DNA of 64,000 nt from Sorangium cellulosum (lineage in GTDB: Bacteria > Myxococcota_A > Polyangia > Polyangiales > Polyangiaceae). A program made the position numbers and the translations under genes. The DNA lies in contig NZ_CP012670.1 of NCBI RefSeq assembly GCF_004135735.1, positions 5,720,501-5,784,500 on the forward strand, written 5' to 3'. The notes under the pieces were generated by a model, which worked only from the letters and a program-made list of their open reading frames with translations, was not told where the DNA came from and did no database searches. Positions 40,750 to 50,568 of this stretch are shown here, piece by piece (positions within the stretch are counted from its first letter, which is position 1; each line of letters starts with the position of its first letter).

Positions 40750-41550
40750 CTCGCGCTCCCGGAGCGAGAGGTCGAGGTCTGTCGCGCCGATGTGCGGATC
40801 GCCTTCGCCAACGTGAAGCAGGGCGTCCAGGCGGTCTGCTCCGACCCGGCGCGGGTCAGGAAGGCGCTGCCCGAGCTGCCGCTCGACGATGTGCTCGCGC
40901 TGCCGGACCTCGGCCGGGCGCTCGTGTTCGTGTCGACCCGCATCACGGCCAAGCCGGCGAGCGCTCGCGAGATCGAGGCGAAGCTCAAGATCGTGGCCGA
41001 GCTCCGCGAGCCGATGCTCTTGGTCGCCGAGACCCTGGCCAAGCGCGGTCTCCTTCCGAAGGAGGTGGTCGCGGAGATCCGGGCCGGCACCGGCAAGTAC
41101 GACATGGCCAGCGACGGGATGGCGCTGGCCCACCTGTACGAGGAGCACGCGGAAGCGCTCCGTGGGAAGCACCCCTTCACCCGGGAGGAGTTCGCAGCGC
41201 TGCAGGAGGCGAGCGAGTGGCTGCTCGACAACCTCACTCCCGACGGCGCTCGCCGCCCGGTCGCCAGGCAGCGCGGCGAGGCCGAGATGATGCGCGATCG
41301 GCTCTGGACCCTCATGGTCCGGCGCCATGTGGACCTGCGCAAGATCGGCTACTACTTCCACGGCGACGCCTTCGAGGAGATGACCCCGAAGCTCCAGTCA
41401 CGCGTCGCGAGGAGCACGGCGCAGGCCGAGGAAGAAGCCGAGGCAGAAGGGGCGGAGGAGGAGATCGAGGAAGAAGGGGCGGAGGAGGAGATCGAGGAAG
41501 AAGAAGCCGACGACGAGGCCGAGCAGCCCGCGGAAGCGGCGTCTTCCTGA
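40642..41550 (+). CDS. hypothetical protein with acidic C-terminus
   Basis: Soluble protein of 302 aa. The N-terminus is basic and Thr/Pro-rich (KARTTKKDTGKAPASPPTTQ). The middle (about 25-250) is helical, with LPELPLDDVLALPDLGRALVF and a RHVDLRKIGYYFHGD segment. Residues 255-302 are almost all Glu, Ala and Asp. I recognise no domain; the middle might be a DNA- or protein-binding helical domain. A truncated second copy with the same 5' region is at 50461. The upstream 43-bp array probably controls it. Confidence 0.65.
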   Translation: MAKARTTKKDTGKAPASPPTTQRSYRACLERFAPEALALPEREVEVCRADVRIAFANVKQGVQAVCSDPARVRKALPELPLDDVLALPDLGRALVFVSTRITAKPASAREIEAKLKIVAELREPMLLVAETLAKRGLLPKEVVAEIRAGTGKYDMASDGMALAHLYEEHAEALRGKHPFTREEFAALQEASEWLLDNLTPDGARRPVARQRGEAEMMRDRLWTLMVRRHVDLRKIGYYFHGDAFEEMTPKLQSRVARSTAQAEEEAEAEGAEEEIEEEGAEEEIEEEEADDEAEQPAEAASS

Positions 41551-41727
41551 GCCGTTCGCAGGAACAGGCCGCCCTTCCACCCACCTTCTAACCCATGCGC
41601 TAGGGTGCGCTCCCCGCCGCGCGGGCCTGGAGGGCCGGCGCTCGGCAGGGCATTACGAGCGCCGCGAGAGCCCCGTGCGCGTCCCATGTCGCAGCGGACC
41701 GCTCCCGGAGTATAAGCTGCGGCTCGC

Positions 41728-42828
41728 GTGATGACTTCCGTCAACTTCGAGTTCCTCCGACCCAGGCGGGCCTACCTCGCCGAGCTTGCAGCCTTCGCCG
41801 AGCAGTACGCCTGGCCCGACCCCTCGAGCGCCCTGGTCAAGCTCCGCAGCTTCGTCGAGGAGATGGTCGCGACGATCTACGCGGAGCTGAGCCTCGTCGC
41901 GCCCCGTAACGCCCACCTCAACGATCTGCTCAACGAGTCCACCTTCCAGGCGGCCACGCCCCGTGTGATCCGATCCTGACCAAGCTGCACGCCGTCCGGA
42001 AGGCGGGGAACAAGGGCGCGCACGGCGTTCCAGTGACCACGCCGGATGCGCTCGCGATGCTCCAGGAGGCGTACGACCTCGCGGCCTGGTTCCACGTCCG
42101 CTTCGACGGCGGCAAGCGGGACCAGTGCGGCAGCTTCACGCCGCCTTCGGGCAGCACCGCTCGCGAGACGAAGGAGGCGCTCAAGAGGGCGCACAAGGAG
42201 ACGCTGGACAAGCTCGCCGAGAAGGAGGCGCAGCTCGCGAAGCTCCTTGCAGACTTGGAGGCCGAGCGTGCCAGGGCCGCCGCGGCGGCGACAGCGCCGC
42301 CGCCGACGCAGGCAGAGCTGGACGAGGCTCGCCTCGAGGGCCTGAAATTCGCGAACCTCCTCGGATTCAGCGAGGACGCGACGCGGAAGAAGCTCATCGA
42401 TGACGACCTGCGCAAGGCGGGCTGGGACGTGGGGCCGAGCGGCGCCTCCACCGAGCAGGTCGGCCAGGAGGTCGAGGTCGACGGCCAGCCCACAAAGACG
42501 GGCGAGGGCGCGGTCGACTATGTGCTCTGGGGCGACGATGGAAAACCGCTCGGCCTCGTCGAGGCGAAGAAGACGGCGAAGGACCCCGCTCTCGGGAAGA
42601 AGCAGGCGGCGCTCTACGCCGATGCGCTCGAGAAGAGGTACGGGTACCGGCCGGTCATCTACTACACCAACGGGATCGAGACCTTCCTCTGGGATGACGT
42701 GCTCGGCGAGCCGCCCCGCAAGGTGTACGGCTTCTACGCCAAGCCGAGCCTGGACTACCTCCGCTTCCAGCGGGAGAACCGGGTGCCGCTCGACACGCTC
42801 GCGGCGGACCCCAAGATCGCCGGCCGCA
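41728..42828 (+). pseudogene. hsdR: type I restriction HsdR, 5' fragment, frameshifted
   Basis: N-terminal part of a type I restriction enzyme R subunit. The first frame (41728-41979: FEFLRPRRAYLAELAAFAEQY to NESTFQAATPRV) is a DUF4145-type domain. The second frame, from about 41970, continues LTKLHAVRKAGNKGAHG and, after a coiled coil, the nuclease domain with catalytic Asp (AVDYVLW) and Glu-x-Lys (LVEAKK). The frames differ by one base near 41963-41975. The helicase domain is missing: homology stops at about 42825, where it abuts RHS sequence. No M or S subunit is nearby. It is dead. Confidence 0.8.
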
Positions 42829-45048
42829 CTCACCGTCACCAACGAGGCGGGGGAGACACACAGGTACGAGCGAAACGGAGCTGGCTTCATCGTCGCAGAG
42901 CATACGTTCGACGGCCGCAGCTATTCCTACCGGCACGACGCCGCCGGTCGCGTCACCCAGATGAAGAACGCGTCGGTCGGAGTATGGTCTTACGAGTACG
43001 ATGCGTGCGGGCGCCTGACCCGTCGCGAGAACCCGGACGGGTCGATGGACGAGTTCGAGCGCGATCCGCTCGGGCGCACGATCGTCGCGCGCAACACCGA
43101 TGTCGAGTGTCAGCTCACGTACGATATTCGCGGCGCGGTGACCAGCGAGACGGTGATCGCCGGCGGCGAGACCACACGCGTGGACTACCGGAACGACCTG
43201 CTCGGCAAGCCGGCCGAGGTGCGCTCATCGCTGGGCTTCCACGAGTGGGTGGAGCGCGACCTCATGGGCAGCCCCACGCGCATCCGCTTCGGGGACGGCC
43301 GCGAGATCAAGCTCCAGTACGACCTGTGCAACCGCGAGGTGACGCGGGAGCTGCCGGAAGGCGGGGCGATTCACTCCTTCCGCGACGCGATCGGCCTGCT
43401 CACGCAGCGGTGTGTCACGACGGCGGGGGCCGGGACGCGGCCAGGAGAGCCGGGGTGGGTGGGCCCGGTGCCCCGGGCCACGGTCTGGCAGAAGAGCTTC
43501 GCGTACTCGCCTGGCGGCGAGCTCATCGCAGAGCACGATCCGCGCGCGGGCACGACACGCTACGAGCACGATCCGCTGGGGCAGCTCATCGCGGTGATCC
43601 CTCCGGGCATCCAGAAGCTGATGTACGGGTATGACGAGACGGGCAACCGCCTTGCATCGAGCGGGGAGCGGTACGCGGCCGGCGGCAAGATGCTGCAGCG
43701 GGGGAACGTCGAGTACAAGTATGATGCGGCAGGGGCGCTGGTCGAGCGGCGTGACACGAGCTCCTCGGCGCCCGCGTGGCGCTACCGGTGGGCCGACACC
43801 GGGCTGCTCCAGCAGGTCGTCAAGCCCGACGGAACCACGCTGAGCTTTCTCTACGACGCCTTCGCGCGCCGCGTGATGAAGAAGGTCGAGACCCCGGGCG
43901 GCGGCACGTCCGTGCACCGGTACGTCTGGACCGGCGACGTGGTGCTTCACGAGGTCCGCCGCCACGTGCCACGTGCCGGTGATCCGGTGGTCGAGGTGCG
44001 CACGTACTGCCACGGGCCCAGGGATCCGGTGCCGATGGCGCAGCGCAAGGACAGGATCGTCGGCGGGCAGCGCGTGGACGGCGCCTGGGAGTTCCTCGTG
44101 ACCGACGCCAACGACGCGCCGGACGCCATCGTGTCGGGCCAGGGCAAGGTGCTCGCCGAGGTCGAGATGGATCCGTGGGGCAACGTCAGCGACGCGACGC
44201 GCGGCACGACCTCGTTCCGGTTCCCGGGTCAGTACGAGGACGAGGAGACCGGGCTGTTCTATAACCGCTACAGGTACTACGACCCTGAGCTCGGCCGCTA
44301 CATCAGCCCGGATCCGATCCGGCTCCAGGGCTCGCTGCATGCCTACGCGTACGCGGGCAACCGGCCCGACTCGGCGATCGATCCGGACGGGCTACAAACG
44401 ATCGTTGCGATCACCCGTAAAGATGGTTCCATCATTGAACGCAGCCAGGGGCAGGAGCAGCCGTATCACATAGCGGTTCAGCGGGCCCTCTCGCCGTGCA
44501 CCGCGCACACCTCTGGTGCTCCAACGGTCCAAATGGAGACGGACACCTCGGCGGAGCGCGGTGGCCGGCGGCCGGCGGCGTGCGCTGAGCCGGCAGCGCT
44601 CTCGGCTCACTTCGATGACTGGGAAAGGCGCAACTGTCCGCCACAAGGCATCCGCGCGCCCATCCATCCTGATACCGAGGAAGGGCGGCGTTCGCTCGGC
44701 GATGCGCTCGGGGAGATCAGAGAGGAAAACGGGATTGCCGCTCGCGATCAGAAGGGCAGAGAGATGGCCCCCTGCGCGAACTGCAGCCAGACGGTCCCGA
44801 ACCTGTGGCGCTTGACGGGGCCCAACGCGACGCCCCCGCCGAACGTGATCGCGCCCGGGTATACCCCACAGTCGATCAGCGCCTTGGAGAGGGGAAACAG
44901 TCCTGGCCCGATGCAGCGATTCACCCCGCCGCAACGCTCGACCCCATCGTACGAGCAGCGGCTGCGCGAGCACAACCAGCGGCGCGGGGACAACCGTGTG
45001 ATACATACCTGGGACGCGAACACGGGCTGGGGGTCCAGAACGCCATGA
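42829..45048 (+). pseudogene. orphan RHS 3' part with deaminase-like toxin tip
   Basis: The frame codes for RHS/YD-repeat sequence (AGETHRYERNGAGF, YEYDACGRLTRRENPDG, and so on) through the hallmark FPGQYEDEETGLFYNRYRYY and RYISPDPIRLQG, followed by a tip from about 44395. The tip has CAE (44581-44589) and PCANC (44770-44784), the zinc-ligand and catalytic motifs of the deaminase fold, closest to YwqJ-type toxin deaminases as I recall them. No start codon or signal belongs to it; it is fused to an hsdR fragment. Possible internal starts exist (ATG at 42961). It is a displaced 3' end of a polymorphic toxin gene, possibly a donor for recombination. Confidence 0.8.
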
Positions 45049-46706
45049 ACAGCAAGCCACCGATCTCAGAGCGCGGCCTTCACTATCTCGTCGAGAACGG
45101 CTGTATGCCTCCAGGCTGGCGCCGCGACGTGCTGCTCGACTGGCTGGCGCAGCACGGCGTGCCCCGCTTGGACGTCCTCATCGCCTGGGAAGAGGCGCTA
45201 CACGACATCCGTAACCGTCTTTACCTCCCCCGCAGCTCGTGCGCGAGCAGCGAGAAGGGCTGCCGCAAAGGGATATCGAATGACCTGCTCCTCCTGCCTG
45301 GCAGCTTGAGCTACCGGACCATGCGAGTGTACCCGGGCGGTCGTATACCGAACGTCCGCGAGCACGAGGGCGTGAAGCTCGTGCTCTTCGGCGAATCGAT
45401 CTCGCCGGCGCGCTACTTTTATATGGATCAGGCCGGTCGCGTCTTCGAAGTCACGCCGTGGCGCCCATGCCATCTGGTGGCTCAGTCGCCCTTCGTCCAT
45501 CTGGAGCGAGCGATCCTCGAAGCGATGACGCTAAAAGCAGAGGCGCAGCTCCGGTGCCAAGGGAACGTGGCCGACAAGCTCGCCAGCGCCCTCGACGTGC
45601 CGGTGATCCCCGAGGCGAGCGACGAGCTGGAACAGTCCCGCGGGGATGGCCGCTTCATCCTCCAGCAACGCGACCCGCGGTACACCGATGTGTTCGTGCT
45701 CTCCTTGGAGGATGCCCCGCTCGTGCTGGGCGCGCTCAAGCAGCTCGGCGTGCGTGCGTTCATGCAGGGCCCGGCATGGGCGAACGTCTCGTTCGAGCCG
45801 CTCGAGGAGGCGCCGCCGCTGGGCGAGCCGGCGGCCGACGCGGTGGTCCCGCTCTGGTCGTTCGGCGGCATCCGTGGATCCATCGCAATGGAGGGAGATA
45901 CCATCGTGCAGACGACAGGCCGGCGCAGTGAGGTTCGCCGCCGCATCATAGGGAAAGATCAGGTAACCGAGGTGCGGCGGTGCTTGGTCACGAAGTCGGA
46001 GCTCGGGATGTTCTCCCCCCGCGCGCGCAAGTACCTGCTCGCCGTGGACGCGCGGCGTGATCCGGTCGAGATCCCGGAGGCGGACGAGCTGGAGCGGATG
46101 CTCCGGGCCTGGGGCCTGCCCTCGTATCCCGCGCTCGTGGACTTCCACGCGAGCTGGGCCGGATTTGCCTGGGGGAACGCCGAGACCCCCAACCAGCTCG
46201 GGACGTTCGGCCTGCTGCTCGCCAGTTTCCCACCACCCGACCCGCCGATCGAGCGGCGAAAGCCGGGTAGCCCGCCCAGCATGAGCCTCGAGTGGGAGGG
46301 TCGCGAGCTCGTGATGATCGGGGCGACGCAGAGCACGACGATGTTCCTCGACCACGACGGATCCATCGTCGAGCACGAAGCCTACGAAAACCAGCTCTTT
46401 CCAAGCGCGTCCAGCATCGTGAAGCGCATCGAGTTCGAGGCGACGCTCGAGACGGTGACCGGCGTGCAGTACCTGGAGGGGGCGTGCGGCGGCTTCGTTG
46501 GCCGCGAGCTCGCCGACGCCCTTGGCCTCGCGCCTGTCCCGGAGGCGAGTGACACGGTCCGCGCGTGGTGGATCGGCGAGCACGTGTCGGTGTACGAGTG
46601 CTACTCACCCGTCTCCGGCGAGCGCATGACGGCGATCTTCGCGGACAATGAGGAGCTGCACGAGCACGCGATGCAGCTCGGAAAGTCATTGAAGGGCACG
46701 CCGTAG
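45045..46706 (+). CDS. probable immunity protein of the RHS toxin
   Basis: Protein of 553 aa whose ATG overlaps the toxin stop by four bases (ATGA), as is usual for toxin-immunity pairs. It has no signal peptide, so it acts in the cytoplasm. There is an internal duplication: FYMDQAGRVFEVTPW to KLASALDVPVIPEASDELEQ resembles FLDHDGSIVEHEAYEN to ELADALGLAPVPEASDTVRA in the C-terminal third. I recognise no named immunity family. Assignment as immunity rests on position and coupling. It is unusually large for an immunity protein. Confidence 0.6.
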   Translation: MNSKPPISERGLHYLVENGCMPPGWRRDVLLDWLAQHGVPRLDVLIAWEEALHDIRNRLYLPRSSCASSEKGCRKGISNDLLLLPGSLSYRTMRVYPGGRIPNVREHEGVKLVLFGESISPARYFYMDQAGRVFEVTPWRPCHLVAQSPFVHLERAILEAMTLKAEAQLRCQGNVADKLASALDVPVIPEASDELEQSRGDGRFILQQRDPRYTDVFVLSLEDAPLVLGALKQLGVRAFMQGPAWANVSFEPLEEAPPLGEPAADAVVPLWSFGGIRGSIAMEGDTIVQTTGRRSEVRRRIIGKDQVTEVRRCLVTKSELGMFSPRARKYLLAVDARRDPVEIPEADELERMLRAWGLPSYPALVDFHASWAGFAWGNAETPNQLGTFGLLLASFPPPDPPIERRKPGSPPSMSLEWEGRELVMIGATQSTTMFLDHDGSIVEHEAYENQLFPSASSIVKRIEFEATLETVTGVQYLEGACGGFVGRELADALGLAPVPEASDTVRAWWIGEHVSVYECYSPVSGERMTAIFADNEELHEHAMQLGKSLKGTP

Positions 46707-46987
46707 CGGCGAGCGATGCGGCTCGTGCCTGAGCTTCGCCGGGAAGGCGCGTCCATCCGGGACGCCTCCGCAACGCCGAAGACCTCGACGCTGGCGCCGC
46801 GGACCGTGGCTGGTGTTCGGGAGGTGCTGCATTTCGGCATCGACGTTCATAGCCGCCCACCACACATAGATCGTGGATGCGCAGGATCCGCCCGCCACGA
46901 ACAGACCAGCCAGATCTCGCGTTAGACCGCCATGAGTGCGAGCCACCACAAGCTTTATCCTGGGTGGCATCTGCTACAATGCGGGAC

Positions 46988-48157
46988 ATGTCGCACTTGG
47001 TCACCACCATTCCTCATCTCGTCCGACGCATCAGCCCTATGCAGCCGGCGTGCATTCTGCTTGGAATGTTCGCCATGAGTGCGAGCTGTTCGCCCGCGGA
47101 TCGCGACTTCGTGCGCTCCGAGCCAGGCGGAACCGGCGGTACGGGTGCCGGCGATGGGCACGGCCCCGGCGTCGGAGGAACGAGCGGCGGGTCTGGCTGC
47201 GCTCTCGAAACACAGGCGACGGACTGCGACGACGATAATCCGTGCACGGCGGACGCGTGCGCGGCTGGTGCCTGCGTTCACGTTCCGTTTGACGGTGTAT
47301 CCGCGCCACCATCCGCGCAGGTCGCAGGCGACTGCCAGCTCCTCACCTGCGTCACGGGGCAGCCATCGCAAGCGATAGATGACAGCGACGTCCCCGACGA
47401 TGACAATGAATGCGCTGTGGAGACATGCGAAGGAGGCGTCCCGACGAGCACGTCCGTGCCTGATGGCGCGCCGTGCGGGCAATCGACCGACTGCATCGCC
47501 TACCGATGCGAGGCAGGTGCTTGCATCGGAGATGAGGCGCCAGAAGGAACCCCAATTACCACCCAGGCTCGCGGCGATTGCATGCTATCGATCTGCGATG
47601 GGGCGGGCGGAATCACCAGCACAGTCGACACAACGGACTTGCCAGATGACGGGAACCCGTGCACGAGCGACGAGTGCCACGATGGCGTGCCGACCAATGT
47701 CGCGCCCGCCGGCGTGGTGTGTTGTTTCGAGGACGCGGACTGCCCGCGTTGCCACGCCTGCGGCGGCGGTGGGGCCTGCGAGCTGGCGGCTCCCGACACC
47801 CGGGGGCTGGGCTGTGCGGAGGACCAGGTGTGCGACGCTGCCGGCGAGTGCAAAGGGCCGAACGGTCAGGCATGCGCGAGTGGAGCAGCCTGCGCGAGCG
47901 GGCACTGCGTCGACGGCGTCTGCTGCAATACTTCGTGCAGCGCGACCTGCACGGCCTGCAACGTGTTTCGATCGGTCGGCACCTGCTCCGACATCTTACG
48001 GGGCCGCGTGGATCCGCGCTGTTCGAGCAACGAGCTATGTGATGGCGAGGGGACCTGCAAGCTCGCGGGCGGCGAGCCCTGCTTCAGCAACACGGAGTGC
48101 GCAAGCGGCGTCTGCTATCGTGGGTCCTGCACTGGATTTCGTGAAGCGATTGAGTAA
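46988..48157 (+). CDS. Cys-rich lipoprotein
   Basis: Lipoprotein of 389 aa. Start at 46988 (MSHLVTTIPHL); a later ATG at 47039 is also possible. The lipobox is MSASC (Cys about 34). After a Gly-rich linker there are repeated units with Cys and Asp (DCDDDNPCTADACAAGACVH, NPCTSDECHDGV, CHACGGGGACEL, CFSNTECASGVC). The pattern is typical of myxobacterial surface proteins. It lies within the accessory region. Its codon use seems a little less G/C-biased at third positions than that of its neighbours, which hints at transfer. Confidence 0.7.
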   Translation: MSHLVTTIPHLVRRISPMQPACILLGMFAMSASCSPADRDFVRSEPGGTGGTGAGDGHGPGVGGTSGGSGCALETQATDCDDDNPCTADACAAGACVHVPFDGVSAPPSAQVAGDCQLLTCVTGQPSQAIDDSDVPDDDNECAVETCEGGVPTSTSVPDGAPCGQSTDCIAYRCEAGACIGDEAPEGTPITTQARGDCMLSICDGAGGITSTVDTTDLPDDGNPCTSDECHDGVPTNVAPAGVVCCFEDADCPRCHACGGGGACELAAPDTRGLGCAEDQVCDAAGECKGPNGQACASGAACASGHCVDGVCCNTSCSATCTACNVFRSVGTCSDILRGRVDPRCSSNELCDGEGTCKLAGGEPCFSNTECASGVCYRGSCTGFREAIE

Positions 48158-48265
48158 ATAGCTATTATCGCTTGACACCGTTATGCCGAAGACGCGGGCG
48201 CGGCGCTGGGCGCCATCGTTGCGTGATGGCACGGATACTGTAAGGCTCATGGGCTATACCAGGCC

Positions 48266-48745
48266 ATGCCCAGAGAACGCATCGACGAGCGAGTCGGCGA
48301 GCCCATCGCTGTCCGCCGCTACGCGGTGGAGGATCAGCCCGACCGGGAGATCGTGCTCATCATCGGCAAGCCGCTCGCGCCCCGCAAGCCCCACGGCGAC
48401 TGGCGCTGCGCCGTGCTCATCGTCGGCATCGGTGATGGAGTCTTCCATGTGCAGGAGGGCGTCGACGCGGTGCAAGCGCTCCAGCTCGCCCAGGCGTTCG
48501 CCAAGCAAGCGCTGGAAGCCTCCGGCCTGCCCATCACATGGAATGGCGGGGAACCTGGCGCCCTTGGCCTGTACTGCCCGATCTCCTCGCCGCATGGGCT
48601 GTGGTTCCAGCGTCTCGCGGAGCAGGCGTTCCACCTCGCCGTGGAGGCCGTCGGGCACATCCTGGTGGAGGCCAAGCGACAGGGCTCGGAGGCGCGCAAG
48701 CGCACGGGTCGAGCACGGTCGCGAGCGCGATCGCGACACAAGTGA
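48266..48745 (+). CDS. hypothetical protein
   Basis: Protein of 159 aa starting MPRERIDERVGEPIAVRRYAVED. A beta-rich part (IVLIIGKPLAPRKPHGDWRCAVLIVGIGDGVFHV) is followed by a helical part (AVQALQLAQAFAKQALEASGLPI). It ends in an Arg-rich tail. It resembles DUF6968-like proteins in my memory, but I am not sure. A frame on this strand has good third-position GC. Confidence 0.5.
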   Translation: MPRERIDERVGEPIAVRRYAVEDQPDREIVLIIGKPLAPRKPHGDWRCAVLIVGIGDGVFHVQEGVDAVQALQLAQAFAKQALEASGLPITWNGGEPGALGLYCPISSPHGLWFQRLAEQAFHLAVEAVGHILVEAKRQGSEARKRTGRARSRARSRHK

Positions 48746-48807
48746 GAATCGCTCCCCCACCGCCTGCATGAGCCCGTACTTCGCCGCAAGCGTCCCGTGG
48801 CCGGGGG

Positions 48808-48840
48808 AATGCTCAACTTTGGCCCCGAGTGCTCAACTTT
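48808..48840 (+). repeat. short repeat, left inverted copy of pair
   Basis: AATGCTCAACTTT at 48808-48820 and TGCTCAACTTT again at 48830-48840. The inverted partner is AAAATTGAGCATT at 50068-50080 (12 of 13 bases match). Multiple subterminal repeats like this occur at the ends of IS21-type elements, but no transposase lies between them. Confidence 0.55.
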
Positions 48841-49005
48841 GCCTGATCGGTGCGCCGTCGGGGAGGACGCGCGCGTCGACGTGCGGGTGCCCGGTGCCCG
48901 ATGGACGGGGTCGAGCTCCGCCTGGTCGAGGCGCAGCGCTGCCGGGTGCTCGCCTGGGGCTTTCTGGCCGAGGGGCGCGTCGCCCGGCGATCCGCGCGGG
49001 CGCGG

Positions 49006-49218
49006 CTACTCCGCGTCCCTGAGCCCGCGGGCGCGCCGCTCGCGGGCTCGCCCCTCGGCCAGCCAGCACCGTGCGAAGACGTAGAGGTAGACCGGTAGGC
49101 CGGCGCGGAGCCAGCCGACGAACGAGAGGGCCCCGGGAGTCGGCGCGTCGAACCACGCCGCGGCGACGATCGCCACGCCGGAGGCCAGGATGCCGATGGT
49201 CCTCAGGGCCCTGTCCAT
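49006..49218 (-). CDS. small membrane protein
   Basis: Protein of 70 aa with two hydrophobic segments (IGILASGVAIVAAAWF and GLPVYLYVFARCW) and an Arg-rich end. It starts three bases after the lipoprotein gene stop, so the two are almost certainly one operon. Not recognised. Confidence 0.5.
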   Translation of the reverse strand: MDRALRTIGILASGVAIVAAAWFDAPTPGALSFVGWLRAGLPVYLYVFARCWLAEGRARERRARGLRDAE

Positions 49219-49221
49219 GGC

Positions 49222-49758
49222 TCAGATGAGGCTGCAGAGGACGCCCAGCGTACCGAGGGCGGCGCCCGAGTGGTTGGAGCAGCGCTGCGCATCCCGCGGA
49301 TCTCTTGCCCTGGGGCAAATCGCGGAGGTCGCTACCATCGTGGCCCCGAACATGAAGATGCTGCACCCGAGCCCGATCGGGCTCAACGGCTGCTGGGCCG
49401 TATCGATCTGCTCGTCGCCCTGATCGTGGGCTGTCGTGGTGCTCGTATCGCCGTCGCGGAGCGTCGATGCGCAGGGGATGTCCACGTAGGCTCCCTGGTC
49501 GAGCGGATTGAAGATGCGGATCGCCGCCTCGGGACGGTCCGCGCACGCTGCCGCGAGCTCGGCGCGCCCGGCCTCGAGGATCTGTGGGATCACGCTCTCG
49601 GTCGTCGTCTCGCCGCCGAGGTGCACCTCGAAGCTGCGCGGTGCAGCGGCCTCGCCCTCCGCGCCGCCGTCGCTCGCTGCTTCACTGGGTTCGTCTGCCA
49701 CGCCGCAGGCCGTCGCTCCCATGAGCGCGGCCAGGGTCAGGCCGATCCTGACGTGCAT
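49222..49758 (-). CDS. small lipoprotein
   Basis: Lipoprotein of 178 aa. The start at 49758 (MHVRIGLTLAALMGATAC) places the signal peptide at the N-terminus; the open frame upstream is Arg-rich and non-coding. The mature protein is acidic (ADEPSEAASDGGAEGEA). It has a possible beta domain (FEVHLGGETTTESVIPQI, AIRIFNPLDQGAYVDIPC) and a late membrane-like segment (LGCSIFMFGATMVATS). Not recognised. It forms an operon with the small membrane protein at 49006, between the inverted repeats. Confidence 0.55.
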   Translation of the reverse strand: MHVRIGLTLAALMGATACGVADEPSEAASDGGAEGEAAAPRSFEVHLGGETTTESVIPQILEAGRAELAAACADRPEAAIRIFNPLDQGAYVDIPCASTLRDGDTSTTTAHDQGDEQIDTAQQPLSPIGLGCSIFMFGATMVATSAICPRARDPRDAQRCSNHSGAALGTLGVLCSLI

Positions 49759-50067
49759 GTACAACCTCCACGCGCCGCATTCCGTCGCGCGCGGATCGTG
49801 GCTGCGAGCCGCATGCCAGGGCCGCAGAAACCAGCGCGCGCGAGGATCAGCGACCCGCGCCCTCGACGTCGCCGGCCGGCAAGCGGAGCGACCCGGGCAC
49901 CTCATGCTCACACCGCACCTCGGCTGCCCGCTGCCCGCGGTCGACCGTGGCCAGGCGCAGCGCGGACGCCGCGCCGAGCTGGCGGGCCTCGACCCGGCGG
50001 AGGCGGCGCAAGGTCAGCAGTCGGAGAGCGACAACCAGGGCGAGCAGGCTGACGGCGAGAATTGCGC

Positions 50068-50080
50068 AAAATTGAGCATT
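50068..50080 (-). repeat. right inverted copy of the short repeat pair
   Basis: AAAATTGAGCATT, inverted with respect to the copy at 48808. The pair encloses the two-gene lipoprotein operon. It lies 20 bases before the right copy of the 0.5-kb direct repeat. Confidence 0.55.
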
Positions 50081-50100
50081 GCCCGCCTGAGCTCCCGACA

Positions 50101-50568
50101 GCACGGCGACGCCCGGCGCCCCCTCCCGCCGCGAGGCACCGTCGGGGTCGAACGCCCGGAATGCGTGCCGCTCGCCGGGCCATGATCGCGCGCGCCCGAG
50201 TGACACGACGTGTGCCCGAACGTTTGCAGGAGCGCATCCGAAATGACACGACGTGTGCCCGAACGTTTACAGGAGCGCATCCGAAATGACACGACGTGTG
50301 CCCGAATATTTACAGTACTGGGCGCCCGTGAGCTGCCGCGGCTGCCCGGACAGGCTTCCCCCGGTCCAGCCGAAGGTACACGCGTCCATTTCGTGCCTCT
50401 GACGGCTGTTGGACGCCGCGGACGTTCACTATCCAGCTCGCCCGCGGGGACTTCCGCGGGATGAACAAATCCAGAACCAGCGAGAAAGAGACCGGGAACG
50501 CGCCTGCGTCGCCTCCCACCACCCAACGCTCCTACCGCGCTTGCCTCGAGCGCTTCGCCACGGAGGCC
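50101..50568 (+). repeat. right copy of 0.5-kb direct repeat
   Basis: Homologous with 40241-40749. Homology ends within codon 36 or so of the gene; the following bases are unrelated to the left copy. Confidence 0.85.
50200..50315 (+). repeat. 43-bp tandem repeat array, 2.7 copies
   Basis: Units start at 50200, 50243 and 50286, with the same 43-bp period as the left array. The inner inverted repeat is kept (ACAC-GAC-GTGT, versus ACAC-TAC-GTGT on the left), while the loop and other bases differ. Confidence 0.92.

Noticed and set aside
49847..50206. Minus-strand frame of 119 codons with one hydrophobic segment
   Set aside because: Its first part lies in the duplicated segment, where the same start appears in a plainly non-coding frame at 40344; only the single membrane-like stretch supports it.
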